This document shows, one piece after another, positions 8,901-16,905 of a stretch of 64,000 bases of DNA (the stretch's first letter is position 1; each line of letters opens with the position of its first letter). This stretch comes from Xanthobacter flavus (GTDB lineage: Bacteria; Pseudomonadota; Alphaproteobacteria; Rhizobiales; Xanthobacteraceae). Below the pieces are notes generated by a model. That model searched no databases and had not been told where the DNA came from. It saw nothing but the letters and a program-made list of their open reading frames with translations. A program made the translations under genes and the position numbers. Location: positions 3,555,001-3,619,000 of the forward strand of contig NZ_JAGGML010000001.1 of the NCBI RefSeq assembly GCF_017875275.1, written 5' to 3'.

Positions 8901-10740
8901 CGTGCACCCAGCTCTTGGGGCCGCCGGCGGGCTCGATGCGGAACGTGCGCTCGTTGATGGCCTTGAGGCCCATGTTCTCCAGCATGGGCACGCGCGCCGC
9001 CAGCGGCAGGGGGGCACCGAAGGAGATGAGGCGCAGCGCGATGCGCCGGTTGTCGTCGCCCTCCCGGCGGTAGAAATCGAGGGCGACGGGCCGCTCCTCC
9101 GACAGGCGCTCCAGCAGCTCGATATCGGCCAGGGCGCGCGGCACGCCGTAGGCGGCGCGGTAGCCGGGATCGAACGCCTCCACATAGCGGCGGGCGAGGC
9201 GGGCCGCGTCCCCGGCTTCGATGCCGGGCGTCGTCGTGACGGCAGCGGAGAGACGGTCGCGCCAGGTGAGGATGGCGTCCGCCACCGCCCGCTCCAGCTC
9301 GCCCTTGTCCACCTCGGGAATGCGCCCCTCGGTGCGGCCGATGTCGTAATGCACCCGGGTCAGCGGAAGACCGGCGACGAATTCCTGCTCGAAGGCCGTG
9401 ACCGTGCCGCCGTAGGACGTCTCAAGGATCGCGCCCACGCGGTCGCGCACCTGCGCGTCGAAGCGCTCGCGCGGCAGGAAGGTGAGCACGGAGACGAAGC
9501 GGTCGAACCGGTCTGCCCGCGCCAGCACCTTCAGGCGCGGCCGGTCATAGAGCGAGAGGATCTCGCGGGCGTGGCCGAGCAGCGTCGCCACGTCGATCTG
9601 GAACAGGTCGTCGCGCGGGTAGGTCTCCAGCACGGTGGAGAGCGCGCGGGCCGAATGGCTGTCCGGCTCAAGCCCCGCGCCGCGGATCACCGAGGCCGCC
9701 TTGAGGCGCAGATAGGGAATTTCGCGCAAGGAGTGGGTGTAGGCCGTGGAGGCGAACAGGCCGATGAGGCGCACCTCGCCGATGAGCCGGCCCTTCTCGT
9801 CGTGGGCCTTGATGCCCACATAGTCCATCACGTCCCGCCGGTGGACGCGCGAGCGCAGGCTCGCCTTGGTGAAGAGCAGCGGCGTGGGGCCTTCGAGGAA
9901 GGCGCGGATCTCGGGCGTGGTCACCACTGGCGCGTCGCCGAGGCGCAGTTCTTGGACATCGGGATCGCGCAGGATGCCGAGGCCGCTGTTCTCCTCCGCC
10001 TTCAGGCCGTCCTCGGTCAATTCGTAATGGCGCAAGCCGAGGAAGATGAAATTCTCCTCGGTCAGCCATTCCAGAACGTCGGCGGCCTCCTCGCGGGCCT
10101 CGTCGCCGTAGGGCCGCTTCTCGCGCCGGTATCCCTTTGAGAGGCTCCGGACCTGCTTGCGCATGGCGGAGAAATCGAGATTGGCGGCGCGGACATCGGC
10201 GAGCGTCCGCTCCAGACCGGCCTTCAGCTCACCCACTGCGCTGTCGTCGATGGCCGTGACATGGATATGGATGAGGCTTTCGCGGTTTCCCTCGGACAGG
10301 CCGTGGGGGCCGGGCGCCTCAAGCCCGCGCACCGCGCCGTCGCCGTCCCGCTCCACATGCAGGATGGGATGGGCCGCGAGCTTCACCACCAGCCCCCGGT
10401 CGGCGAGTTCGCCGGCGACCGAGTCAAACAGGAAGGCCATGTCGTCGTTCACCGCCTCGATGACGGTCATGGCCGGCCCCGGCAGCGGGGGATTGAACAC
10501 CCGCACGCTCGGCTGACCCTTGGGGCGGCCGGCCACATGGGCCCACGCCTCGCGCAACAGCAGCACGACGCAGGCCGGGGGGAGGGGCGCCAGATCTTCC
10601 GGCGCCACGGCGGCGAGGAAGATGTCGGCGAAGCCCGCCGGCAGGTGAGGCGCCTCGCGCTCGATGAGCGCCTTTACCGCGGCCAGAGCCGTCTCGTCGT
10701 GGAGTCCGTGCGCACCGGCTTGAAATCCCATGACGTTCAT
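5914..10740 (-). CDS. gdhB: NAD-specific glutamate dehydrogenase, large 180-kDa type
   Basis: This 1608-residue cytoplasmic enzyme oxidatively deaminates glutamate to 2-oxoglutarate and ammonia with NAD. It belongs to the L_180 class found in alphaproteobacteria, Pseudomonas and Streptomyces, and its length matches that class. The N-terminal 700 residues carry the regulatory ACT-like regions (for example ESLIHIHVTAIDD). The catalytic region starts near residue 800 with RFGKVARGGLRWSDR, followed by VPVGAKGGFVPKR (substrate-binding Lys, about residue 847) and the GVGDMSGDVFGNGML nucleotide-binding signature. The ATG at 10740 has a good GAGG-rich binding site and is divergent from the gene at 10843. 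No frameshift is seen over 4.8 kb. Confidence 0.95.
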   Translation of the reverse strand: MNVMGFQAGAHGLHDETALAAVKALIEREAPHLPAGFADIFLAAVAPEDLAPLPPACVVLLLREAWAHVAGRPKGQPSVRVFNPPLPGPAMTVIEAVNDDMAFLFDSVAGELADRGLVVKLAAHPILHVERDGDGAVRGLEAPGPHGLSEGNRESLIHIHVTAIDDSAVGELKAGLERTLADVRAANLDFSAMRKQVRSLSKGYRREKRPYGDEAREEAADVLEWLTEENFIFLGLRHYELTEDGLKAEENSGLGILRDPDVQELRLGDAPVVTTPEIRAFLEGPTPLLFTKASLRSRVHRRDVMDYVGIKAHDEKGRLIGEVRLIGLFASTAYTHSLREIPYLRLKAASVIRGAGLEPDSHSARALSTVLETYPRDDLFQIDVATLLGHAREILSLYDRPRLKVLARADRFDRFVSVLTFLPRERFDAQVRDRVGAILETSYGGTVTAFEQEFVAGLPLTRVHYDIGRTEGRIPEVDKGELERAVADAILTWRDRLSAAVTTTPGIEAGDAARLARRYVEAFDPGYRAAYGVPRALADIELLERLSEERPVALDFYRREGDDNRRIALRLISFGAPLPLAARVPMLENMGLKAINERTFRIEPAGGPKSWVHDMSLERADGGSISVEGSAVRLEDCLNAVLRGAAENDGYNALVLDAGLSFREAALVRALGRYLRQAGIPFSQDYIWQTLNRHGSLARAIVGLFHARFDPALDTAAEARAAREAPLRATIDEALADVSSLDEDRILRRFVNLVDAALRTTYYQKDAQGRLREPIAIKFESAKVEGLPLPRPLYEVFVYSPRVEGVHLRFGKVARGGLRWSDRPQDFRTEILGLVKAQQVKNAVIVPVGAKGGFVPKRLPVGGTREAVFAEGTAAYEVFVSSLLDLTDNLKGGAVVPPADTVRLDGDDPYLVVAADKGTATFSDTANAISERHGFWLDDAFASGGSVGYDHKAMGITARGAWEAVKRHFREMDIDIQTTPVTVAGVGDMSGDVFGNGMLLSSALKLVAAFDHRHIFLDPDPDPATSFTERRRLFDLPRSSWADYNAGLISKGGGIFPRSAKSIDLSEEVRALLRFPKASATPAELINAILKAPVDLLFFGGIGTYVRASTETDAQAGDRANDAVRITAADLNAKVIGEGANLGMTQRGRIEAARKGVRLNTDAIDNSAGVNTSDVEVNIKIALAKPLEMGDLSMPDRAALLKQMTDEVARLVLVNNYDQTLALSLAQLKGADDLAFQQRLMQMLEARGELDRAVEFLPSDAEIADRRSRGEHLTRPELAVLLAYAKLALKDDLLGSSVPDDAYLSGELVHYFPHELQERYPHAIETHRLHREIIATGLANAIVNQGGPSAMARISDQTGGDAASIARAFAAVRDSYHLPELTAAIDALDNKVDGHVQLQLYAAVQDLMVGRTIWFIGNVSFADGIAGVVERYRSGVAAVAAALDESLPDVWRKDRAARISDLVAQSVPEELARRVASMPALAAASDIALIAETTGKAIPSAASTFFAAGRYFAIDDLLTQSRSILAPDYYDRLALDRSLAQLETFLRRITEAMLAEGVSGEAAVDAYVGRRREEVERMRRTVRDIAQSGLSLSKLTLAASLLGDLVKG

Positions 10741-10842
10741 GGCCTTTCCTCACTGTGTTGCCGCGGGTTGCGCTGGTTCAGCCGTCCGGCGAGCATGACC
10801 TTGTGGCCCGGAGCGGCGACGCTGGAATGACGAGGCGACCCT

Positions 10843-11601
10843 ATGGCATCGAAAGTGAAGGCAGCGGTGGGCGTGGAAAAGGGCAAAAGCGCGACTGCCA
10901 CAAATAAAGGCAGGCCCGAAACGAAGGCGGCGCCGCAGAAGTCCAAGTCTTCGGAGAAAAAGTCTTCCGCAAGAAAACCCGCACCGCAGGCGCCAGTTCC
11001 TGCGACCGAACCCGCGCGCAGGCGTGACGATCTTCCCGCCATCGCCCTCGCCATTCCTCCCGCCGAGCTGGATGCGGCCAACCAGGCGTATTTCGACAAA
11101 TGCGTCGAGAAGATCGGCTTCGTTCCGAACGTGCTGCAGGCCTATACGCTGGACATGGCGAAGCTCAATGCCTTCGCCGGCATGTATAACGACCTGATGC
11201 TCGCCCCCTCCGGCCTGTCGAAGCTGGAGCGGGAGATGATCGCCGTGGTCGTGTCCAGCATCAACCGCTGCTATTACTGCCTCACGGCGCACGGCGCGGC
11301 GGTGCGCCAGCTCTCCGGCGATCCTATCCTCGGCGAGCAGATGGTGATGAACTATCGCGCCGCCCGCCTCGACCCGCGCCGCAGGGCGATGCTCGACTTC
11401 GCCGCCAAGCTCACGGAGAGCCCGCATGCGGTCGAGGAAGAGGACCGCGAGGGTTTGCGCCGGGTCGGCTTTTCCGAGCGCGACATCTGGGACATCGGCG
11501 CCGTGGTCGGCTTCTTCAACATGTCGAACCGCATCGCCTCGGCGACCGACATGCGCCCGAACGAAGAATACCACGCCCAGGCCCGCACGCCGAAAGCGTG
11601 A
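10843..11601 (+). CDS. Peroxidase-related (AhpD/carboxymuconolactone decarboxylase-like) protein with Lys/Ala/Pro-rich N-terminus
   Basis: This 252-residue protein has a C-terminal AhpD-like all-helical domain (about residues 65-245). Its redox motif is C143-x2-C146-x3-H150 (NRCYYCLTAHG), typical of peroxidase-related enzymes that reduce hydroperoxides through a CXXC pair. The family normally starts near residue 62 (DDLPAIALAIPP). Here it is preceded by about 60 residues rich in Lys, Ala, Pro and Ser, like a histone H1-type or linker tail. No in-frame ATG lies between the first codon and the domain, so the tail may be real, although a GTG/TTG start cannot be excluded. The ribosome-binding site is weak. 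The gene is divergent from the glutamate dehydrogenase gene. Confidence 0.8.
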   Translation: MASKVKAAVGVEKGKSATATNKGRPETKAAPQKSKSSEKKSSARKPAPQAPVPATEPARRRDDLPAIALAIPPAELDAANQAYFDKCVEKIGFVPNVLQAYTLDMAKLNAFAGMYNDLMLAPSGLSKLEREMIAVVVSSINRCYYCLTAHGAAVRQLSGDPILGEQMVMNYRAARLDPRRRAMLDFAAKLTESPHAVEEEDREGLRRVGFSERDIWDIGAVVGFFNMSNRIASATDMRPNEEYHAQARTPKA

Positions 11602-11794
11602 CGCCCGCGCCGGCCCGCGGAACAGATCTTGAGGAGCGCGGCGGCGGTCACGCCGTCGCGCCATGAAGAGATTAGGTCGAGTGGAGTGCTTATTCTCAAC
11701 CTTCGCGGGCGGAGCCTGTGGATACCGTCTTACGCAGCGTCGGTCAGGCAATAGCGGTAAGATCGAGCTAGACATTCGGCGCCCGCCCGGTCTA

Positions 11795-11823
11795 TTGACG
11801 CACTCGCGGCGGAGCATGATAGC
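11795..11823 (+). promoter_or_regulatory. Possible sigma70-type promoter upstream of the liv operon
   Basis: TTGACG at 11795-11800 is followed after 17 bases by GATAGC at 11818-11823. The -35 box is good and the -10 box is weak. It lies in the 330-base gap between the peroxidase-related gene and livG (11602-11931), in which no other gene or repeat was recognised. A transcript from here would carry a leader of about 100 bases. Confidence 0.35.
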
Positions 11824-11931
11824 TTGCGCCCAAGATCAAGCGCACCGGACAAGGTGCCTTTTGTGTGGAGGTCGGCTGGAGTGCGTCGCGTGCGACGTGC
11901 GGCCGGGGAACAGCGAGGGCGCCTTACGATC

Positions 11932-12702
11932 ATGGACAGCGTCTCAGACGTGCCCTACATCGTTGAAGCATCGGGTCTCACGAAGGAATTCAAAGGGTTC
12001 GCTGCGGTCAAGAATGTTGACCTCAGGATCCGTCGGCACACCATTCACGCCCTCATCGGGCCGAACGGTGCCGGCAAGACCACCTGCTTCAACCTGATTA
12101 CCAAATTCCTGGAGCCGACACGCGGCACCATCAAGCTGAACGGCCGCGACATCACGCGCACGCCGCCGGCGGATGTGGCGCGGCTGGGCATGGTCCGCTC
12201 GTTCCAGATCTCGGCCACCTTCCCGCACCTCACGGTGCTTGAGAACGTGCGGATCGCGCTGCAGCGGCCCATCGGCAACTCGTTCCATTTCTGGCAGTCG
12301 GAGAAGAGCCTCGATGCGCTCAACGACCGCGCCATGGAGCTGATCGCCGACGTGGACCTGACGCAATACGCCAGGCACCTGGCGGTGGAACTGCCCTACG
12401 GCCGCAAGCGCGCGCTGGAAATCGCCACCACGCTCGCGCTCGAGCCGGAAATGCTGCTGCTGGACGAGCCCACCTCCGGCATGGGCCGCGAGGACATCGC
12501 CCGCACGGCGGATCTCATCAAGCGCGTCTCCACCAACCGCACCATCCTCATGGTGGAGCACAACCTTTCGGTCGTGGCCAATCTCTCGGACCGGATCACC
12601 GTGCTGGCGCGCGGCGAGATCCTCACCGAAGGCCCCTATTCCGAAGTGTCGAAGAACCCGCAGGTGATCGAGGCCTACATGGGCACCGGTGGAGCGCATT
12701 GA
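11932..12702 (+). CDS. livG: Branched-chain amino-acid ABC transporter, ATP-binding protein LivG
   Basis: A 256-residue cytoplasmic ATPase subunit of a HAAT-type importer. Walker A GPNGAGKTTCFN lies near residues 42-53, the signature region LPYGRKRALEIATTLA is followed by Walker B LLLDEPTSGM, and the switch His is in MVEHNLSVV. LivG-type proteins carry this shape with LTKEF near the N-terminus. The ATG at 11932 gives the expected family length. A longer in-frame start (11824) adds 36 Arg-rich residues that do not look like the family. It is the first gene of livG-F-K-H-M; livF begins two bases after its stop. Confidence 0.92.
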   Translation: MDSVSDVPYIVEASGLTKEFKGFAAVKNVDLRIRRHTIHALIGPNGAGKTTCFNLITKFLEPTRGTIKLNGRDITRTPPADVARLGMVRSFQISATFPHLTVLENVRIALQRPIGNSFHFWQSEKSLDALNDRAMELIADVDLTQYARHLAVELPYGRKRALEIATTLALEPEMLLLDEPTSGMGREDIARTADLIKRVSTNRTILMVEHNLSVVANLSDRITVLARGEILTEGPYSEVSKNPQVIEAYMGTGGAH

Positions 12703-12703
12703 G

Positions 12704-13417
<714 letters not shown>

Positions 13418-13472
13418 CGCCGGGTTCCTGACAGCGAGAAAATCCGGTTCCAGCCGGAGGGGAGGACACATT

Positions 13473-14681
13473 ATGCGTCTTGCAGCCGTATTGCTGGCCG
13501 CAGCCAGCGTCGTCGTTGCCGCTGGCGCCGCCAAGGCCCAGGTTCCGGTCAAGATTGGCGTGCTCAACGACCAGTCTGGCCTTTATGCCGACCTCGGCGG
13601 CCAGGGCTCCGTCTGGGCCGCCAAGAAGGCGGTCGAGGACTTCGGCGCCGCCGCCAAGGGCCTCAAGGTGGACGTGATCTTCGCCGATCACCAGAACAAG
13701 GCCGACGTCGGCACCTCCATCGCCCGCCAGTGGTATGACGTGGATGGCGTGGACGTGATCGTCGACACTCCGAATTCCGGCGTCGCTCTCGCGGTGAACA
13801 CCGTCACCAAGGAAAAGAACAAGGTCTTCATCAATTCCGGCGCGGCCACCTCGGACCTCACCGGCAAGGCCTGCACGCCGAACACGGTGCACTGGACCTA
13901 CGACACCTGGGCGCTGGCCAACGGCACCGGCAAGGCCATCGTGAAGAACGGCGGCGACACCTGGTTCTTCCTCACTGCAGACTATGCCTTCGGCCATGCG
14001 CTCGAGCGGGATACCTCCGAGGTGGTGAAGGCCAACGGGGGCAAGGTGGTCGGCGCTGTGAAGGTGCCGCTGAACAATTCCGACTTCTCCTCGTTCCTGC
14101 TGCAGGCGCAGTCGTCCAAGGCCAAGATCATCGGCCTCGCCAATGCCGGTGGCGACACCATCAATTCCATCAAGCAGGCGTCGGAATACGGCATCGTCGA
14201 GGGCGGCCAGAAGCTCGCCGGCCTCCTCATCTTCCTCACCGACGTGCATTCCCTCGGCCTCAAGGTGGCGCAGGGTCTGAACCTGACCTCCGCCTGGTAC
14301 TGGGATCAGACCGACGCCAACCGGAAGTTCGCCGATGCCTTCGCAGCGGCCAACGGCGGCAAGCGTCCGACCATGGTGCAGGCCGGCGTCTATTCGGGCG
14401 TGCTGCACTATCTCAAGGCGGTCGAGGCGCTGAAGTCCGCCAAGGACGGCGCGGCCGTGGTGGCGGAGATGAAGAAGATCCCCACCGACGATCCGCTGTT
14501 CGGCAAGGGCGAAGTGCGGGCCGACGGCCGGCAGATTCACCCCATGTATCTCTATGAGGTGAAGAAGCCGTCGGAGTCCAAGGGCCCCTACGACTACTAC
14601 ACCCTCAAGGGCACCATCCCGGCCAACGAGGCTTTCCGCCCCATCGGCGAGGGCGACTGCCCCCTCGTCAAGAAGGGCTGA
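13473..14681 (+). CDS. livK: ABC transporter periplasmic substrate-binding protein (branched-chain amino-acid type)
   Basis: A 402-residue type I periplasmic binding protein. A signal peptide of about 23 residues (MRLAAVLLAAASVVVAAGAA, cleavage near KAQ) precedes the mature start VPVKIGVLNDQSGLYAD, typical of the Peripla_BP_6/LivK group. The start at 13473 is fixed by the strong GGAGG-containing site upstream and by the signal peptide; an earlier frame-open stretch belongs to livF overlap. Family members of this length bind leucine-type amino acids, urea, amides or aromatic acids, so the ligand is not proven. It is separated from the permease genes by a hairpin at 14695-14721. Confidence 0.9.
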   Translation: MRLAAVLLAAASVVVAAGAAKAQVPVKIGVLNDQSGLYADLGGQGSVWAAKKAVEDFGAAAKGLKVDVIFADHQNKADVGTSIARQWYDVDGVDVIVDTPNSGVALAVNTVTKEKNKVFINSGAATSDLTGKACTPNTVHWTYDTWALANGTGKAIVKNGGDTWFFLTADYAFGHALERDTSEVVKANGGKVVGAVKVPLNNSDFSSFLLQAQSSKAKIIGLANAGGDTINSIKQASEYGIVEGGQKLAGLLIFLTDVHSLGLKVAQGLNLTSAWYWDQTDANRKFADAFAAANGGKRPTMVQAGVYSGVLHYLKAVEALKSAKDGAAVVAEMKKIPTDDPLFGKGEVRADGRQIHPMYLYEVKKPSESKGPYDYYTLKGTIPANEAFRPIGEGDCPLVKKG

Positions 14682-14694
14682 TCCAGCACCCGGA

Positions 14695-14721
14695 CCGGGC
14701 AGGCTCTCAGGGCCTGCCCGG
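14695..14721 (+). terminator. Hairpin between livK and livH (possible attenuator or mRNA stabiliser)
   Basis: A perfect 10-bp inverted repeat, CCGGGCAGGC at 14695-14704 and GCCTGCCCGG at 14712-14721, with a 7-base loop and no following T-run. It starts 13 bases after the livK stop, within the 119-base livK-livH gap. Such hairpins often protect the binding-protein message and reduce read-through to the permease genes, giving excess binding protein. Confidence 0.6.
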
Positions 14722-14800
14722 GCCTCCACCAAGTCCGGTTCCTGTGTTCCGGTTGTCACTTGCGGTTTCCGCCGTTTCCTCCTGACGAGACGGGTCTTCG

Positions 14801-15682
14801 ATGTTCGAGCTTCTCGGCATTCCCCCCCAGGCCCTGTTCGGGCAATTGCTGCTGGGCCTGATTAACGGCGCGTTCTACGCCATGCTGAGCCTCGGGCTCG
14901 CGGTGATCTTCGGCCTTCTGAACGTCATCAACTTCACGCACGGCGCCCAGTACATGATGGGCGCGTTCGGGGCGTGGATGCTGCTCAATTATGCCGGCAT
15001 CCCCTTCTGGGGGGCGCTGGTGCTCTCGCCGATCATCGTCGCGATCATCGGCATGCTCATCGAGAAGACGCTGCTCAAACGGCTATACCATCTCGATCAT
15101 CTCTACGGCCTCCTGCTCACCTTCGGCCTCGCCCTCATCCTCGAGGGCCTGTTCCGGCGGCAGTACGGCTCCTCGGGCCTGCCCTACAATAATCCCCTGC
15201 CGGGCGGCACCAATCTCGGCTTCATGTTCCTGCCCAACTACCGCGCCTTCGTCGTGGTGGCCTCCCTCGTGGTGTGCATCGCCACCTGGTACGTGATCGA
15301 GCGCACCAAGCTCGGCTCCTACCTGCGCGCCGCCACCGAGCGGCCGGATCTGGTGCAGGCCTTCGGCATAGACGTGCCGCGCATGATCACGCTCACCTAC
15401 GGCTTCGGCGTCGGCCTCGCCGCGCTCGCCGGCGTGCTCGCCGCCCCGGCCTATCAGGTGAGCCCCACCATGGGCTCGAACCTGATCATCGTGGTGTTCG
15501 CCGTGGTGGTGATCGGCGGCATGGGCTCGATCATGGGCGCCATCGTCACCGGCTTCGGCCTCGGCGTCATCGAGGGCCTGACCAAGGTCTTCTATCCCGA
15601 GGCCTCGTCCACCGTGATCTTCGTCATCATGGCCATCGTGCTCATGGTGAAGCCCGCCGGCCTGTTCGGCACGGCCAAGTGA
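14801..15682 (+). CDS. livH: Branched-chain amino-acid ABC transporter permease LivH
   Basis: A 293-residue inner-membrane permease with about eight hydrophobic helices. LivH signatures are the N-terminal GLINGAFYAMLSLGLAVIFG, NVINFTHGAQYMMGAFGAW, and the cytoplasmic EAA-like loop around RAATERPDLVQAFGIDV that contacts the ATPases. The C-terminus has VVVIGGMGSIMGAIVTGFG. Length and topology match the family. It is followed by livM after 10 bases and forms the heterodimeric channel with it. Confidence 0.93.
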   Translation: MFELLGIPPQALFGQLLLGLINGAFYAMLSLGLAVIFGLLNVINFTHGAQYMMGAFGAWMLLNYAGIPFWGALVLSPIIVAIIGMLIEKTLLKRLYHLDHLYGLLLTFGLALILEGLFRRQYGSSGLPYNNPLPGGTNLGFMFLPNYRAFVVVASLVVCIATWYVIERTKLGSYLRAATERPDLVQAFGIDVPRMITLTYGFGVGLAALAGVLAAPAYQVSPTMGSNLIIVVFAVVVIGGMGSIMGAIVTGFGLGVIEGLTKVFYPEASSTVIFVIMAIVLMVKPAGLFGTAK

Positions 15683-15692
15683 GGGCTGCTAC

Positions 15693-16682
15693 ATGAGCTC
15701 CGCGACCCATTCCGCTTCCGCCCCCGCCACGTCCGGCGGCAGCTCCAGCACCATGATCGTGTTCGCCGTCGCCGCGGTGGCCGTGCTGCTGGTGGCACCG
15801 TTCGGCGTCTATCCCGTGTTCCTGATGAAGGTGATGTGCTTCGCGCTGTTCGCGTGCGCCTTCAACCTGCTGCTCGGCTACACGGGCCTCCTGTCGTTCG
15901 GCCACGCCATGTTCTTCGGCGGGTCGGCCTACGTCTGCGCCCACACCACCAAGGTGCTGGGCTTCACCCCGGAGCTTGCCATCCTCGCGGGTGTCGCATT
16001 CTCGGTGGTGCTGGGGCTGCTGGCGGGCCTGCTCGCCATCCGCCGGCAGGGCATCTACTTCGCCATGGTCACGCTGGCCCTGGCGCAGATGTTCTTCTTC
16101 TTCTGCCTGCAGGCGAAGTTCACCGGCGGTGAGGACGGCCTCCAGGCGGTACCGCGGCGCCCGCTGTTCGGCCTCATCGACATCAGCCAGGACATCCACC
16201 TCTATTATTTCGTGCTGGCGATCTTCCTGTTCGGCTTCTTCGTCATCTACCGCACCATCTACTCCCCCTTCGGGCAGGTGCTGAAGGCGATCCGCGAGAA
16301 CGAGCCGCGCGCCATTTCGCTCGGCTACCGGGCGAACCAGTACAAGCTGCTCGCCTTCGTGCTTTCGGCGGCCCTCGCGGGTCTCGCCGGCTCCACCAAG
16401 GTGCTGGTGTTCCAGCTCGCCTCGCTCACCGACGTCGCCTGGCAGATGTCGGGTGAAGTGGTGCTGATGACGCTGGTGGGCGGCATGGGCACCGTGCTCG
16501 GCCCCGTGGTCGGCGCGGCCGTGATCGTGACCATGCAGAACTATCTCGCCGGCCTCGGCGAGTGGGTGCTGGTGATCCAGGGCGTCATCTTCGTCCTCGC
16601 CGTCTCGCTGTTCCGCCGCGGCTTCGTCGGCGAGGTCATCGCCATCTGGCAGCAGATGAAGGCCCGCAAGGCCAACAGCTGA
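15693..16682 (+). CDS. livM: Branched-chain amino-acid ABC transporter permease LivM
   Basis: A 329-residue inner-membrane permease. Family signatures are LLLGYTGLLSFGHAMFFGG near residues 60-78, the ATPase-contact loop SPFGQVLKAIRENEPRAISLGY, and a C-terminal LVGGMGTVLGPVVGAAV. A GAGGG ribosome-binding site precedes the ATG at 15693. It is the last gene of the operon and is followed by an intrinsic terminator. The N-terminal 20 residues are Ser/Ala/Thr-rich and non-hydrophobic, a modest extension compared with E. coli LivM. Confidence 0.93.
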   Translation: MSSATHSASAPATSGGSSSTMIVFAVAAVAVLLVAPFGVYPVFLMKVMCFALFACAFNLLLGYTGLLSFGHAMFFGGSAYVCAHTTKVLGFTPELAILAGVAFSVVLGLLAGLLAIRRQGIYFAMVTLALAQMFFFFCLQAKFTGGEDGLQAVPRRPLFGLIDISQDIHLYYFVLAIFLFGFFVIYRTIYSPFGQVLKAIRENEPRAISLGYRANQYKLLAFVLSAALAGLAGSTKVLVFQLASLTDVAWQMSGEVVLMTLVGGMGTVLGPVVGAAVIVTMQNYLAGLGEWVLVIQGVIFVLAVSLFRRGFVGEVIAIWQQMKARKANS

Positions 16683-16739
16683 AGGCGCAATTCCTAAAGC
16701 GTCAGCCGCCGGCCTGCGGGCCGGCCGGACATCCTCCCA

Positions 16740-16772
16740 CCCCGCGGGCGCCCGTCGTCTGCGGGGTTTTTC
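16740..16772 (+). terminator. Rho-independent terminator after livM
   Basis: CCCCGC at 16740-16745 pairs with GCGGGG at 16761-16766; inside it GGGCG/CGCCC-type pairing extends the stem. It is directly followed by a run of five T then C/T. It sits 58 bases after the livM stop and is the clearest intrinsic terminator in the window. Confidence 0.8.
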
Positions 16773-16797
16773 TTGTCGCGATTCCCTAGAGCGCGAT

Positions 16798-16824
16798 CCG
16801 AGCGGATTGAATCAATCCGCTCGG
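16798..16824. repeat. Palindromic intergenic repeat, copy 1
   Basis: A perfect inverted repeat: CCGAGCGGATTGA, one base, TCAATCCGCTCGG. It resembles the copy at 16863-16891 (shared GATCCGA-x-C-x-GATTG core, each preceded by a gcg-rich flank). It lies in the gap between the liv terminator and the convergent benE-like gene. This style of short palindrome is frequent between genes in Hyphomicrobiales; mobility is not shown. Confidence 0.7.
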
Positions 16825-16862
16825 TGAATCGCCCTCTAACCCTGAGTAAGAGAACGCGTGAT

Positions 16863-16891
16863 CCGATCTGATTGCGATGCAATCAGATCGG
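16863..16891. repeat. Palindromic intergenic repeat, copy 2
   Basis: A perfect inverted repeat: CCGATCTGATTGC, three bases, GCAATCAGATCGG. It is 38 bases downstream of copy 1 and ends 14 bases before the stop of the benE-like gene, so it could also act as that gene's terminator structure. The stems of the two copies differ at several positions but each remains fully paired. Confidence 0.7.
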
Positions 16892-16905
16892 CGCGTGCCC
16901 TGGGG

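Noticed and set aside
16798-16891. CRISPR-like array
   Set aside because: Only two palindromes with different stems and a single spacer-like interval; no longer series of identical repeats and no cas genes anywhere in the window.
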